Assembly: GCF_048564905.1 (NCBI RefSeq)
Contig: NC_133021.1
Span: forward strand, 31,631,097-31,695,096
Length of the DNA: 64,000 nucleotides
From: Vicugna pacos
Taxonomy: Eukaryota; Chordata; Mammalia; Artiodactyla; Camelidae
Reading direction: 5' to 3'
A model generated the notes under the pieces. That model did not search any database. It was not told the DNA's origin and saw nothing but the letters and a program-made list of their open reading frames with translations. Position 1 is the first letter of the stretch, and the number at the start of each line of letters is the position of its first letter. Position numbers and translations under genes: made by a program. Shown one piece after another: positions 55,554 to 64,000 of the stretch.

Positions 55554-55650
55554 GAAACTCACTTTTTTTTTTTTTTTGGTGAGGGGAGGTAATTAGGTTT
55601 ATTTATTTATTTTTAGAGGCAGTACTGGGAAGTGAAGAAACTCACTTTTT
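55554..55650 (-). mobile_element. 5'-truncated camelid SINE with perfect target-site duplication
   Basis: Only the 3' end of the element is present (about 55567-55636 on the reverse strand): a T run, 'ggtgaggggaggtaattagg', 'tttatttatttatttttaga' and 'ggcagtactggga', then a break before the tRNA-like part. The direct repeats GAAACTCACTTTTT at 55554-55567 (merging with the T run) and 55637-55650 are identical. Because the B and A boxes are missing it cannot have an internal promoter. Confidence 0.88.
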
Positions 55651-56044
55651 GATGTGGGGATTTTGATTGCCCGTTTTAATTTGTTTAGTCTGTTTTACGT
55701 TACGAGTCCAGTGGGACCATTCGTACTCTCGCACAGCGCTCACTTCAGTCTCATTCGGGCTAGTTATCTTGCGGAGGCCAAACTGTGCTGGGCCGTAAAC
55801 TGCACCCTTGACCTGTGCTGCTGTTTTTGGTGCGTGCGTGTGTGTGTGTGTTGGGCAATAATACCCTCAGCCACATAGAACATAAATGACACCAGACAAC
55901 TGCAGCTCAGCAACAAAAAACGTGACCCACACATACGTTCTAGTGACCAGCTTTGTATGGAAAGGAATGCTTAAAACATATTTAAAAGTCATTTAAGAGA
56001 GACATTACATGCGATATAGACGCATAAATTTAGTATGTTTGCTA
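55651..56044. other. Unique intergenic DNA, nothing recognised
   Basis: No gene or namable repeat; a short GT-rich patch at 55830-55850. Confidence 0.45.
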
Positions 56045-56125
56045 TATTAACATAGTAAATGCTCTCAGCGATGTAAAGACACCTAGAAGAGTGTCTGGGA
56101 CAAAACAGATGCTAAATAAATCCTC
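56045..56125 (+). repeat. MIR 3' fragment
   Basis: 'gatgtaaagacacctagaag', 'agtgtctgggacaaaacaga', 'tgctaaataaatcc' matches the MIR tail. Confidence 0.7.
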
Positions 56126-56139
56126 TGTCTTCCTTCTCT

Positions 56140-56270
56140 TATCTTTAGTGGCGTGGAGGAGTAAAAGGCCGGGACTTGAGAGCCAGGCCCTGATCTGCAA
56201 CTCTGTGCAGGACCTCTGTCATTTCAGCTCCCTGAATCTGGCTTCCTCGCCTCTCAAAAGGGCTGGAAGC
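56140..56270 (+). repeat. MIR 5' and core fragment, adjacent second copy
   Basis: 'ttagtggcgtggaggagtaa', 'gacttgagagccaggccctg', 'atctgcaactctgtgcagga', 'cctctgtcatttcagctccc' matches the MIR head and core in sense orientation, directly after the tail of another MIR. Confidence 0.68.
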
Positions 56271-57054
56271 CAGGCTGCAAGATCTAGCACATTCTGCATC
56301 ATGTAAAATAAGGTTCACACAAGTGAAGTGTGTGATGCCAAGTACCCAATACAAGTCATTTCAGAGGCTGGGCGTGACTCGTCCTAGTGTTCAACTTCCT
56401 TGGTGAGAAAGAAGCCATCAGTCAGAACTGGCCCTTCCACAGCTAAACCATCTTTGCTCTTTAAATAAATGTGCTAGGAGAGTTTAGACAGCATGATTTT
56501 TTTAAAAATACACCCTGAGTGTGCACTGTGATTTTTTTTCCTGTTTTCAAGGAAGCCTGAAACATCTTCAAACTATACAAGAAGCAGTGGTGGGTTTCTG
56601 GAATTTTTGGAAATAGATGAGAAAGGTGGTATCTTTGGGGAGACCTGCTGTACTCATTTACCCGAACAGTGAACTCCATCACCCAGTCTTTTCTCAGTAA
56701 CTCTCAGGGACCTCAGCCTGGACGCTATTACGGGCAAACAAGAATTTATAGGGTAAATACAATACCACAGCAGTAATCCAAACGATGCAGACGTGGGACT
56801 CGAACAACACCTCTACTGCTAGGCAGGTGAGCACAGAAGGCCCTTCCCCTACGGATCCGTTCCTTTCATCTTTTTTCCCTCTTTGTGACCCCAGAATTCA
56901 CACCTTGAGTATTGCAAATTAGCAGGAATGGTGTTAGAATGTTATGGAAAGCAATTCGTGGCTTTGGGCAGGGGGTGGTTAGATGGATAAGTGCTCTTTA
57001 GAGTTTGAAAGAACTTACAGAACTTTGAGTCCGGTCCCCCTCCTCTACCCACAG
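56271..57054. other. Unique intergenic DNA, nothing recognised
   Basis: No gene or namable repeat. Confidence 0.45.
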
Positions 57055-57125
57055 GAAAAGAATGTCTCAGAGAGGTCATTTGACTTACACAGGTCACACT
57101 GAAAATTAGTGATGAAGCAGGGATG
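57055..57125 (-). repeat. MIR core fragment
   Basis: 'aatgtctcagagaggtcatt', 'tgacttacacaggtcacact' and 'gatgaagcagggatgagg' is the reverse of the MIR core. Confidence 0.72.
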
Positions 57126-57889
57126 AGGCCATTTGATTCTTACCGAGGAAGGAGCTAAGTGCTTGAACTGGGGATGGGGGGGGATGGGGGTGGGAAGAGG
57201 GTGAAAAAGTAAGGGAGGGAGTGTCTCTGGATTTCAGTCTTAGTGACCTTAGGAGGGTGATGGAAAAACATAATCTCACCCGGCCTGAGAACATGTTTAG
57301 CTGCCAAGCCTCCAGGAGAAAGAAGATTGCATTAAATTCTTCAAATATTTGTTTATTGTGAAGGGCTTTTGGGGGACACTCTCCCACCCTTCTGCCTTTA
57401 TGTTATGCTCATGGGTCTACTATCTCTAAGATGTTCTGTGTTAAGAAAACAAAACGGTTCACCTTCTTTAGGGCATTTCCTTTTCTCAGTGGGAAATGAT
57501 AACTCGAATGGGGAGTAATTATGAGCTCACTGACCAACATTTTTCTTGGTGTGAAGATTATTGTGACGAGATTTAAGTAATCATATTTCTTTAACAGAAA
57601 GAAACTAAACAATATGCATATAATTTTCGACTCTTCTGCACTCATTTTTGTGAAGTCACAGAATGAGAGCGAGAAACTTTTCAACTGTTATTTCTTTATT
57701 CCTAGTTTGTGCTGTATCAGCAAGCAAATGAAAATAGCAACTAAATATTGTCCAATCAGCAAATATAATTTTAATATTTTATAGAGTTTAGCCTCATTGG
57801 TAGGAAAGAATTCCAAAAGAATTCCTTTGGAAGGCATAACTTGGATGTGTAGATGCATTTTAAAAGTGATTTTAGAGATTTGCAGATAC
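57126..57889. other. Unique intergenic DNA, nothing recognised
   Basis: Includes a G-rich patch at 57172-57195. No gene or namable repeat. Confidence 0.45.
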
Positions 57890-58085
57890 TAACTACTATA
57901 TATAAAACAGGTAAACAAGAAGTTTATACTGTATAGCACAGGGAACTATGGTGAATATCTTGTAGTAACCTATAATGAAAAAGAATATGAAAACGAATCT
58001 ATGTATGTATAAGTATGAGTGAACGATTATGCTGTACCCCAGAAATTGACACAACATTGTAAACTGACTAGACTTCAATTTAAAT
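57890..58085 (+). mobile_element. L1 3' end, cetartiodactyl type
   Basis: 'actatatataaaacaggtaa', 'tatagcacagggaactatgg', 'gtagtaacctataatgaaaa', 'agaatatgaaaacgaatcta', 'tgctgtaccccagaaattga', 'cacaacattgtaaactgact'. Full agreement with the cetartiodactyl L1 3' UTR end. Confidence 0.92.
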
Positions 58086-58889
58086 TCATGATTCAACCAT
58101 TGTTTAGGTATGAAATTAACAGTTACAGTCAGCTGGTGTGATCACAGGCTCATTTTTACCAATATTTTTGGAAAATGTTAACAATTTATAGAGAAATCTT
58201 GTATTTACATGGTTGAATTTCTCTGATTTGGAACATTCTTGGCCTTCTTTGGAACATTCCCAGCTTTTACCAAGGCTTTATCTTTTGGCTAACTCTGTTG
58301 GATTCTCCCCACCCTCTTCATCCTTAATTGATTTAGGGTGGATTCTACATCTGGATAATTATACCCCTAAAGTGTCTGTTTCTGAAATAAAAATGAAAGT
58401 GGGGAAGTATTGGAGTGGAATGAAGGGTCGCTTTAGTTGCCTCAGGGAGTCTTTAAACCAATTTCTTTTGCCTCATGGGTGTCTTTGGGTGGAGAATGGA
58501 GTCAGGATGCAAAATAGCCAAGGAACATTCAAAAAGTCACGTGGTTGCCCAACTTTGAAAAACTTCACCCCAGACAACGTTGAGATTCTTAATGGGAACA
58601 ATGTGATGACCATCGTGTGCTGTGGTTTCATAATTTCATTCTTAATCGCAATACGTACCAAAAATCTAGTTTCACACTGTTTCCCAGGCACGTGGGCAAA
58701 GTGATGCCGGGGTCTGAGTACCAAAAAAGAGACTCCACTACTCCGGAGGAATCGTGAGACGATGCATAGACAGGCCATCGAGTCAGGATTGGGTGTTCTT
58801 TTGCACTGGTTTTCTATTTTGATGAAATAACGGTCTGGGCATAATAATGACTTAGAACTCATAAACAAAGCTGGAGCCAGAGCAATGGC
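58086..58889. other. Unique DNA left of the CpG islands; repeated TEAD-like motif
   Basis: No gene recognised. TTTGGAACATTC occurs at 58227-58238 and again at 58248-58259, 21 bases apart. The 163-codon plus frame at 58213-58704 has no domain or Kozak-like start of note, and I treat it as chance, but it is the longest clean frame in this region. Confidence 0.4.
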
Positions 58890-60180
58890 TGTTGCAGCTC
58901 ACGTCGCCGTCGCCGCAGCTCTTGGAGAGCGAACGTGCTTTTTCTCTCTTAAGCTGGATCAGCCCGGAAGTCCTGGGGTTGGGGGAGTCGGGGCGGAAGG
59001 CGAAGAGCCATCTGCTGCCCCCTCCCGGGCCTGAGCCAGGCGGCCAGGACTGGGACACGCGAGGGAAGGGCGCTGCCGCCGGTCCCTGCAGGGCCGCGGG
59101 CACCGAGGTGGGCGCGGCGCGGCGCGGCGCGGGTGGGGCGCGGGGCGGCCTGGAGGAGGGGATCTGCGCTCAGGCTCTTCTGCGGTGCGGGAGCTGGTGT
59201 CCCCGCAATGGGAAGGGCGCACGGGTTGTGTCTCCTTGCGCTGTACGTCCACTTGGAATGGGATCGTCCCCCACTCCCCTCCCTCCCTACTAGCAAGACT
59301 CCGTGTTGCAGGATCAAGAAGCGGTGATTTAGACGTAGAAACCTGGGGGTAGAGCCAAGGAGACTGTCTGGAGTCCACATTCTGGATTCCTTGGAGCTAC
59401 GTAAGGTTCGTCCATCGGGCTCAATTTTTAGCCGTCTCAGGGCCCAGAGGGAGGCAGTTGAGGGGGTGGTGACGGGGCTAACATACAGGGACTGCCTGCG
59501 GTTGGACTGAGGAGGCTCCGCCTTGAGTGACCTTCAGGTGAAAGACGTCGGATGTCCCCAAGTGGACGGGACCGGGAAGCTAGCTGGAGGGTTGCAGATT
59601 CGGGCTGGAGTTTCAACTGTGTGAGTCGCTTGCCCTTTCTGGGTCTCAGGTGGCACCTCAAATGGAGGTGTGGTGGGACGAAGGCGTTTTGTATCTTGCA
59701 GAGCGCTCTCCAAGATGTAAGGAAATGCCATTCGCCCAGACTTAAAGTGCGCGGGGTCTCCCTGCAGGCGAAGCCTCCCGGGATCTCCGAGCTCCGCCCA
59801 CCGTTTAGGTTGAGGGGCGCCCAGTGACCGCGTGGCTTGGCTAGAGGGGTTTCCGGGCACATCTCTCCCGCGGTTCATCTAGACTAGCTCGGGCCCCGCC
59901 GTCGGGGAGAGGACCCGCCTGGGCAGGAACCCCGTTCGTCCCGCGCGTGCTCAGACTCTGACGCCCTGACTCCATCCCTGGGGTCCCCGCACTGCCCCCC
60001 GCCCTTGGGAGCACCCACCCATCTACCGGGAACTCACAAGCTGGAGGAACTCCACGGTCCGCGAGGACGCTCGAGGGTGGCGGGGTGTGGGAGTGTGGGC
60101 GGAGCTGCGAACTCGCTGCAGCCTGGGGACCGCGCGGTCCTCTGGACCGGGGCAGAGGCATGGCGAGAGAGGTTGTAGGA
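58890..60180. promoter_or_regulatory. CpG-rich block 1
   Basis: GC content and CpG density rise abruptly at about 58890 and stay high, with a dip near 59330-59740, to about 60180. It includes (GGCGC)n at 59111-59131 and many GC-rich Sp1-like motifs (for example GGGCGGAG near 60096). Several long frames on both strands (up to about 143 codons) are composition artefacts. It could be a CpG-island promoter of a separate or antisense transcript, or the left shoulder of the main one; I found no convincing first exon here. Confidence 0.6.
59111..59131 (+). repeat. (GGCGC)n pentanucleotide repeat
   Basis: Four tandem GGCGC units inside a CpG-rich block. Every unit carries two CpG steps across its joints, so it is a dense methylation target. 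Confidence 0.92.
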
Positions 60181-60777
60181 AGGCGAAGGACACAGCATAG
60201 GGAGACTCTGGGGGGTTTTATTCCCTGTGGCAATAGAGCAAAACCCCTGAGAAAACGTGTCGGTTATCCATTTAGAAATAAATTCTAGGCACTAAGCAGC
60301 ATCTCCTCGCTCCTCAGTAGTCTTCGGAAGTTCTCGGTCTTGTCTACTCGGGCGTCACCAGCTTTTCCGCACTGGGGACATTACGTTGTCTCTGTCTGGC
60401 CATTGCCCAGTCCCAGGGAGCCCCACTTTGCCTTCCTTCCACGTCCCGGGCAAAGTGCCCACCGACCCGAAACGCGGGCGGGAAACCCTGCTCCGCACCC
60501 GTCTGCGCTGCCTCTCAGTCCCTCCAGCAGCCACGGAGGGCCACGTTTTTCTCGGGCAGGATTCTTTCCCCGCCCTGCAATAGCCGGCCCAGGCCAGGTG
60601 CCCTCTTGGGTCGCCCATGACTGGACATTGCTCCATGACACGCCGTGGCGACCCTGGTACCTGCGTCCTGTCGGGGCCGGACAGATCGCAGCGGCAAGCT
60701 CACCCCAACAGGCCCAACTTTATTTCTGACCCCTATGGGCTCGTCTCCCTGGAAAACCTCTCCCCGGCCACCCCCTC

Positions 60778-60807
60778 CCGCCCCCCGCCCCCGCCCCCGC
60801 CCTCCCA
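60778..60807 (-). promoter_or_regulatory. GC-box / G-quadruplex tract (CCCCCG)n
   Basis: The plus strand reads CCGCCCCCCGCCCCCGCCCC with a further CGCCCT. On the minus strand this gives overlapping GGGGCGGGG Sp1/KLF sites and at least four G runs of three or more, enough for a quadruplex. About 560 bases upstream of the probable first exon. Confidence 0.75.
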
Positions 60808-61146
60808 AGGGGCCAGGAAATGTTTGAATCTCCATAGACAAGGCGCTATTTACGTGCCGGGGTGGGGCGCAGTGGGCGGGACAAAGGAGAGGACTTAATT
60901 TCTCTCGGCTCGGAACCATCCGTCGGCGGATAAATCGCCAAGTTTGTGCGCTTCGTCCGCAGAGGGTTTGTAAACTGACGAAGCGGAAAGTGTCCAGTGA
61001 GATGCGGAGTTTGCCCAGATTTCCCTGCCGATGGATTTGCGGAAACGCCTGTGATGGGAACTTTATGCAGATTGTGTATGGAGGGAGCCAAAGGGAGGGA
61101 GGGAGGGGAGCGGGGCGGGGAGGGGGCAGTGGGAACGTGAAATGTG

Positions 61147-61148
<2 letters not shown>

Positions 61149-61187
<39 letters not shown>
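61149..61187 (+). repeat. (TG)n microsatellite inside the CpG island
   Basis: About 19 perfect TG units, less than 200 bases upstream of the probable first exon. Z-DNA-prone; variable length is likely. It also generates the Cys/Val and His/Thr runs in overlapping frames, which are not genes. Confidence 0.95.
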
Positions 61188-61191
<4 letters not shown>

Positions 61192-61345
61192 GGGTAGGGG
61201 GGATGTGCCCAGGCGCGGGGGCAGAGGAAGGCGTGCAGAACGTCCCGCAGGCTAATTGGCTTAAGACGTTCTGCAAGCGCTTGGAAAAGGTCGTTGAAGG
61301 AGTTCGCTGCACACACACAAAATAATAATCTTAAAAAAGAGTGCC

Positions 61346-61359
61346 GGGCATGCGCACAC
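61346..61359 (+). promoter_or_regulatory. NRF1-like element and YY1-like motif at the probable start region
   Basis: GGGCATGCGCACAC (61346-61359) holds the NRF1 core GCATGCGC and is followed at 61368-61374 by CCATATT, which fits the YY1 core CCATNTT. Both are common close to the start site of TATA-less CpG-island promoters, YY1 often just downstream of it. This supports a start somewhere near 61345-61375; the exact base is not known. Confidence 0.55.
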
Positions 61360-61364
61360 AGAGG

Positions 61365-61532
61365 ATGCCATATTGGAATGAGGCTGTAGTGGGAGTCGGA
61401 GGACCGGAGCGGGCGTGCGAGGGAGGCGGCGGGCTGGGAGCGAGCGAGGGAGAGCGAGCGGGCGAGGCCGGCGTCCCCCGCGGTGGCGCCAGGGGCCTCG
61501 GTCCACGCCGCGAGGAGGACGAACTTCACCAG
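61365..61532 (+). other. Probable first exon of an unidentified gene, ends at splice donor 61533
   Basis: The exon ends AACTTCACCAG and is followed by GTAGGACG, a good donor (CAG/GTAGGA). The exon is highly GC-rich (GAGCGAGCG and GGCGAGGCC repeats), typical of a mammalian 5' exon in a CpG island. The left boundary is set here at an ATG at 61365 only for convenience; transcription probably starts slightly left. From this ATG (or the in-frame ATG at 61350) the frame is open to the donor: 56 codons from 61365, beginning MPYWNEAVV and ending EEDELHQ, with the splice at phase 0. A second ATG at 61378 opens a 3-codon frame that stops at 61389. Either the exon is all 5' UTR with upstream frames, or it encodes an N-terminus. 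I do not recognise the protein and could not name the gene. Confidence 0.5.
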
Positions 61533-61635
61533 GTAGGACGCCGCGCCGGCCACTGTCCCCGCGCCCAGCCCGCCCCGCGAGCAGACCTCCGGCCCGCAGG
61601 TTGAGTGCGCCGGTCAGCTTTTTTCCAGCTTAGAA

Positions 61636-61665
61636 GGAAAAAACAAAAACAAAAACAAAAAAAAG
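61636..61665 (+). repeat. (CAAAAA)n low-complexity tract
   Basis: A-rich tract with C spacers immediately inside the probable first intron, 100 bases after the donor. Unusual A-rich island within GC-rich DNA, perhaps the relic of a poly-A tail; no attached repeat is recognised. Confidence 0.7.
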
Positions 61666-62010
61666 AGCTTGAGCCAGCCGAGGGGTGTGGGAGACTGGAA
61701 GAGAGGGTGCCTAGGGAGAGGAGCAAAAGAGAGAGGCAGGCGGAGAAAGCGACAGCACTGGAGCAGAGCCCCAAACTCCGCTCTGCGCTCCGGGTTGTCA
61801 TTTTTGCTCCCTCGTCCCCTTCTCCTTCGTCCCTCGGCTTTGAAAAGCCCGGCCGTGCGAGAGTCCCTGGGTAGTTGCAAAGTATCCTCCCCGGGTGCAG
61901 GCTGTCGCCTCCCGCCGCCCCCTTCCTCATTTGTGCGCTCGTTTTAGCGACGCAGCCGCCCTTGTTACCCCGCGCTCCCGCGTCTCCTCGCTGGGGTCTC
62001 TTTCTTTCTT

Positions 62011-64000
62011 CCTTTTTTTTTTTTTTTGGGTGTGTGTGTTCGGGGTGGCGGGGGTTGGGGTGGAGAAAATGGTGGGGTGAGGACTGGAAACCATTAAGGG
62101 GATTAAAAATCGGATACGCATTCGGAATCGCCCCCTTGGAAACATTTGCCTGTGTAGCTGAAATGAAATTGCCACTAGTAGTTTCGGAGCGTGCTCCGGC
62201 ATGGATGGTCTTTTTGTTCTTTTTTTCTTCCTTTTTTTTTTTCGCTTTTGCTTTAAAGTAATATCCTGTCACTTGGGGCTTTCCTATTGTCTACTCTTAT
62301 GACCTCCTTTCAAAATTACTAATCTGATGTGGCTTTGGAGTATATTTTTTAATTTGTGTGTATGTGTTGGTAAAATCCGCCCCAAAAACCCCCAACTGTA
62401 GGAACTGCTAGGTATATTGATTTTTGAACCGGGGCGGCGGGAGGAGATTAGCCGGGGAAGGGGGAGCCTTAGGGTGGGAGGTAGTTGCTTTGCGGTGGCC
62501 AGATGCACATCCAGAGCCTCGATCCTTACTCATGTTTTCTTGGAAGCAACTGCGGAGAAGGAGTATTTGGAAGCCGTGCCAGTTTCAATATGGCGGGCTA
62601 AGGTGGCTTTTAAAAACTGAAAATAAAGGTTTTGAGGTGGGAAAAAACACAACAGGAGTTGCCATCCTTTAGTTTCAACTCTCTTTGGTTACTCCAGGAG
62701 CTGCTTTAGCGAATTAAGTAGGAAAAAATAGAGCGAATGAGCTGTCCTAGTTTTTTCCGTGGCTTGAGTTCTCTTGTCCAGCCCATTGCTAGAGGGGAGA
62801 AGGGTGCTGCTGGCCCGGACCAGGGCATCCGAGCACAACTGTTCAGTGTGCCTTTGGATCAGTGTGCATACCTGGGTGTGCAGTTGTAGGGGGGTGTCAA
62901 GTCAAAGAGATCCACCCCAAATACGTGTGTGCGTTTGGACCCAGACCCTCCCATGATTTGACATGACAAACTGCTGACACGTGGTGCAAAATACAGGGGG
63001 GCAGAGGGAATGATTTATTTCGGATTTCTACGAAACAAGTTCTCTCTGTGTGCTGGATCCAGTGTGGGTAAAGCCCTGTAGGTGGAGCGAGGAGGTGCTT
63101 ATTGAAAGGACTAACCGACCAGGGTTTCGGATGCAGTCGGGCTGCAAGACGCCCGTGGGGTTTGGGGTTTGCAGGGGGCGCGCTGCTCTTAGCAGTGGGC
63201 ACCTGGTACAGTTCGCGCCGCTGTGGGGGTGGGGGAAGGTGGGGGGCCGGCGTCCCAGGCGAGGTGGGGGTGGGGTGGGGTGGGTGAAAGTGGAGTGGCG
63301 GAAGGGCGGGGGCGTGCGGACCTCCCCTGCAAAGCGTGTAGCGTGGAGGGGAGGAGTTGCTTTTAGAGTTGCGCTCTAGGGAAAGTGGGGGATGGGGAGA
63401 GCGTTCGCGGAAGAAAGTGTCTCTTGCTCAGATCGCGGCTGGATCCGAGAGGGGCAGTCTCCGGCAAGCGAGCGAGGGTGTCACCCTGGGGTTTGAGACA
63501 GCAGCGAGGTGCCCGGGAAAAGGCTGGCCTTGGGGGCCGGGAAGAGTCTGGGAGTGGAGTTTGAAGGCAAAGTCGGAGCTTGTAAGTGGAGCTCAAGGGA
63601 AAGCTAGCACACCGAGGTCCTTTAGCTGGGGACAGGGGTCCCCGACAGGGGTCGCCAGTGGCCAGGATGCGGCTGCCCAGCGGAGGTTGCGCAGCGGTGC
63701 CAGTGGGGTGGATCAGGGGGACAAGGGCCACACGGCGTCTGCGAGCCTTCTCCGGGGCCAGGTTTGGACAGGTCCAGGGGACCTTCTCTGGACCCGCGAA
63801 CTTGATGGCGCGTCCGCCTAGTGCACCAAGACGTTTTCAAATCGTAGGGCTTATAAGATAGCGCTGGCCAAGTCTGTAGTTACCGCAGTAACGCGGCCTC
63901 TAGGCATTTGCAGGGGCCTAGAGGGAGGATCGATGGGGTCAGCTCGTCCTCCCACTTAGGTGGACGCCGCGCAGTGGGACGGGCCTGTCCCTCGCGGCTC
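62011..64000. other. Probable first intron, GC-rich, no exon recognised
   Basis: T runs at 62009-62028 and 62221-62242 are followed by average DNA to about 63000, then by G-rich DNA to the right edge. No convincing second exon: I see no acceptor followed by an open frame with recognisable content. A donor-like CTTGTAAGT lies at 63576-63584. The G-rich part (63220-63290, with GTGGGGGTGGGG repeats) could form quadruplexes. The 154-codon plus frame at 63357-63821 and others are composition artefacts as far as I can tell. Confidence 0.45.
63171..63184 (+). promoter_or_regulatory. Weak CTCF-like motif
   Basis: GCAGGGGGCGCGCT has the strong core AGGGGGCGC of CTCF sites, but the preceding three bases (TTT instead of CCA) do not fit. 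GC-rich surroundings make a chance match likelier than at 55302. Confidence 0.3.

Larger units (their letters stand above)
60340..62010. promoter_or_regulatory. CpG island 2 with probable promoter
   Basis: GC- and CpG-rich over about 1.7 kb. It holds GC boxes (GGGCGG near 60874 and CGGGGCGGGG at 61111-61120), a (CCCCCG)n tract at 60778-60807, a (TG)n tract at 61149-61187 and the probable first exon ending at 61532. The GC content falls again right of about 62010, where T runs begin. No TATA box at a convincing distance: 'ttaaaaaaga' at 61331-61340 is the nearest A/T block. TATA-less, CpG-island type promoter. Confidence 0.72.

Noticed and set aside
58213-58704. 163-codon plus-strand frame beginning MNFSDLEHSWPSLEHS
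   Set aside because: The apparent peptide repeat comes from the DNA direct repeat at 58227-58259. No homology that I recognise.
60515-61318. 267-codon minus-strand frame, the longest in the window
   Set aside because: It runs through the (TG)n repeat (His/Thr stretch) and GC-rich DNA, has no domain, and overlaps other equally open frames.
61331-61340. TATA-like TTAAAAAAGA upstream of the probable first exon
   Set aside because: Not a TATA consensus and only weakly placed; the promoter looks TATA-less.
61368-61376. CArG box (SRF site) CCATATTGG
   Set aside because: Only five A/T bases between CC and GG, while the CArG box needs six. CCATATT fits YY1 better.
60846-61553. Long minus-strand frame (about 235 codons) whose start resembles a signal peptide
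   Set aside because: The first codon is GTG on the minus strand and not ATG, the frame runs through a (TG)n tract, and the plus-strand donor at 61533 better explains the region. GC-rich DNA gives long open frames on all strands.
61526-62272. 248-codon minus-strand frame with Lys-rich and Phe/Ser-rich stretches
   Set aside because: The Lys and Phe runs come from T and A tracts at 61636-61665, 62009-62028 and 62221-62242. No domain.

Overview
This is nuclear DNA from a placental mammal, almost certainly a camelid (camel, alpaca or llama). The strongest clue is a tRNA-derived SINE with a 5' GGGGAGGG-type start, tRNA-like A and B boxes and a 3' end that reads like 'cctccatttaaaaaata'. It occurs six times (about 851-981 minus, 10289-10425 plus, 26522-26605 plus, 33417-33550 plus, 53206-53313 minus, 55567-55636 minus) and matches the Vic-1 type SINE of camelids. 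L1 copies carry the 3' end typical of cetartiodactyls. The rest of the repeat fossils are MIR, old L1M, MER5A and MER20, and MaLR LTRs, as in any placental mammal.

Layout: from 1 to about 58.8 kb I find no protein-coding gene, no convincing coding exon, no processed pseudogene and no functional RNA gene. This part is intergenic, or possibly a very large intron. It holds interspersed repeats, microsatellites and stretches of unique DNA. Several unique stretches have the look of distal regulatory elements, and there are four CTCF-like motifs (2664 minus, 14867 minus, 43790 minus, 55302 plus). Open reading frames there are short, lack recognisable domains, and often lie in repeats.

From about 58.9 kb the composition changes sharply. 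Two CpG-rich blocks (about 58.9-60.2 kb and 60.3-62.0 kb) hold GC boxes, a (GGCGC)n tract, a (CCCCCG)n tract and a long (TG)n tract. The second block contains a likely plus-strand first exon ending at a good splice donor (CACCAG/GTAGGA, donor at 61533), with an NRF1-like ATGCGCA element and a YY1-like CCATATT just upstream or within it. The remainder to 64.0 kb is GC-rich and looks like the start of a first intron. I could not identify the gene. A simple reading is a long gene-poor flank with possible CTCF sites and enhancers upstream of a CpG-island gene that runs rightward out of the window.

Limits: repeat families were assigned from memory of consensus sequences, with boundaries good to about 10-40 bases. 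Conservation, expression and gene identity could not be tested here.
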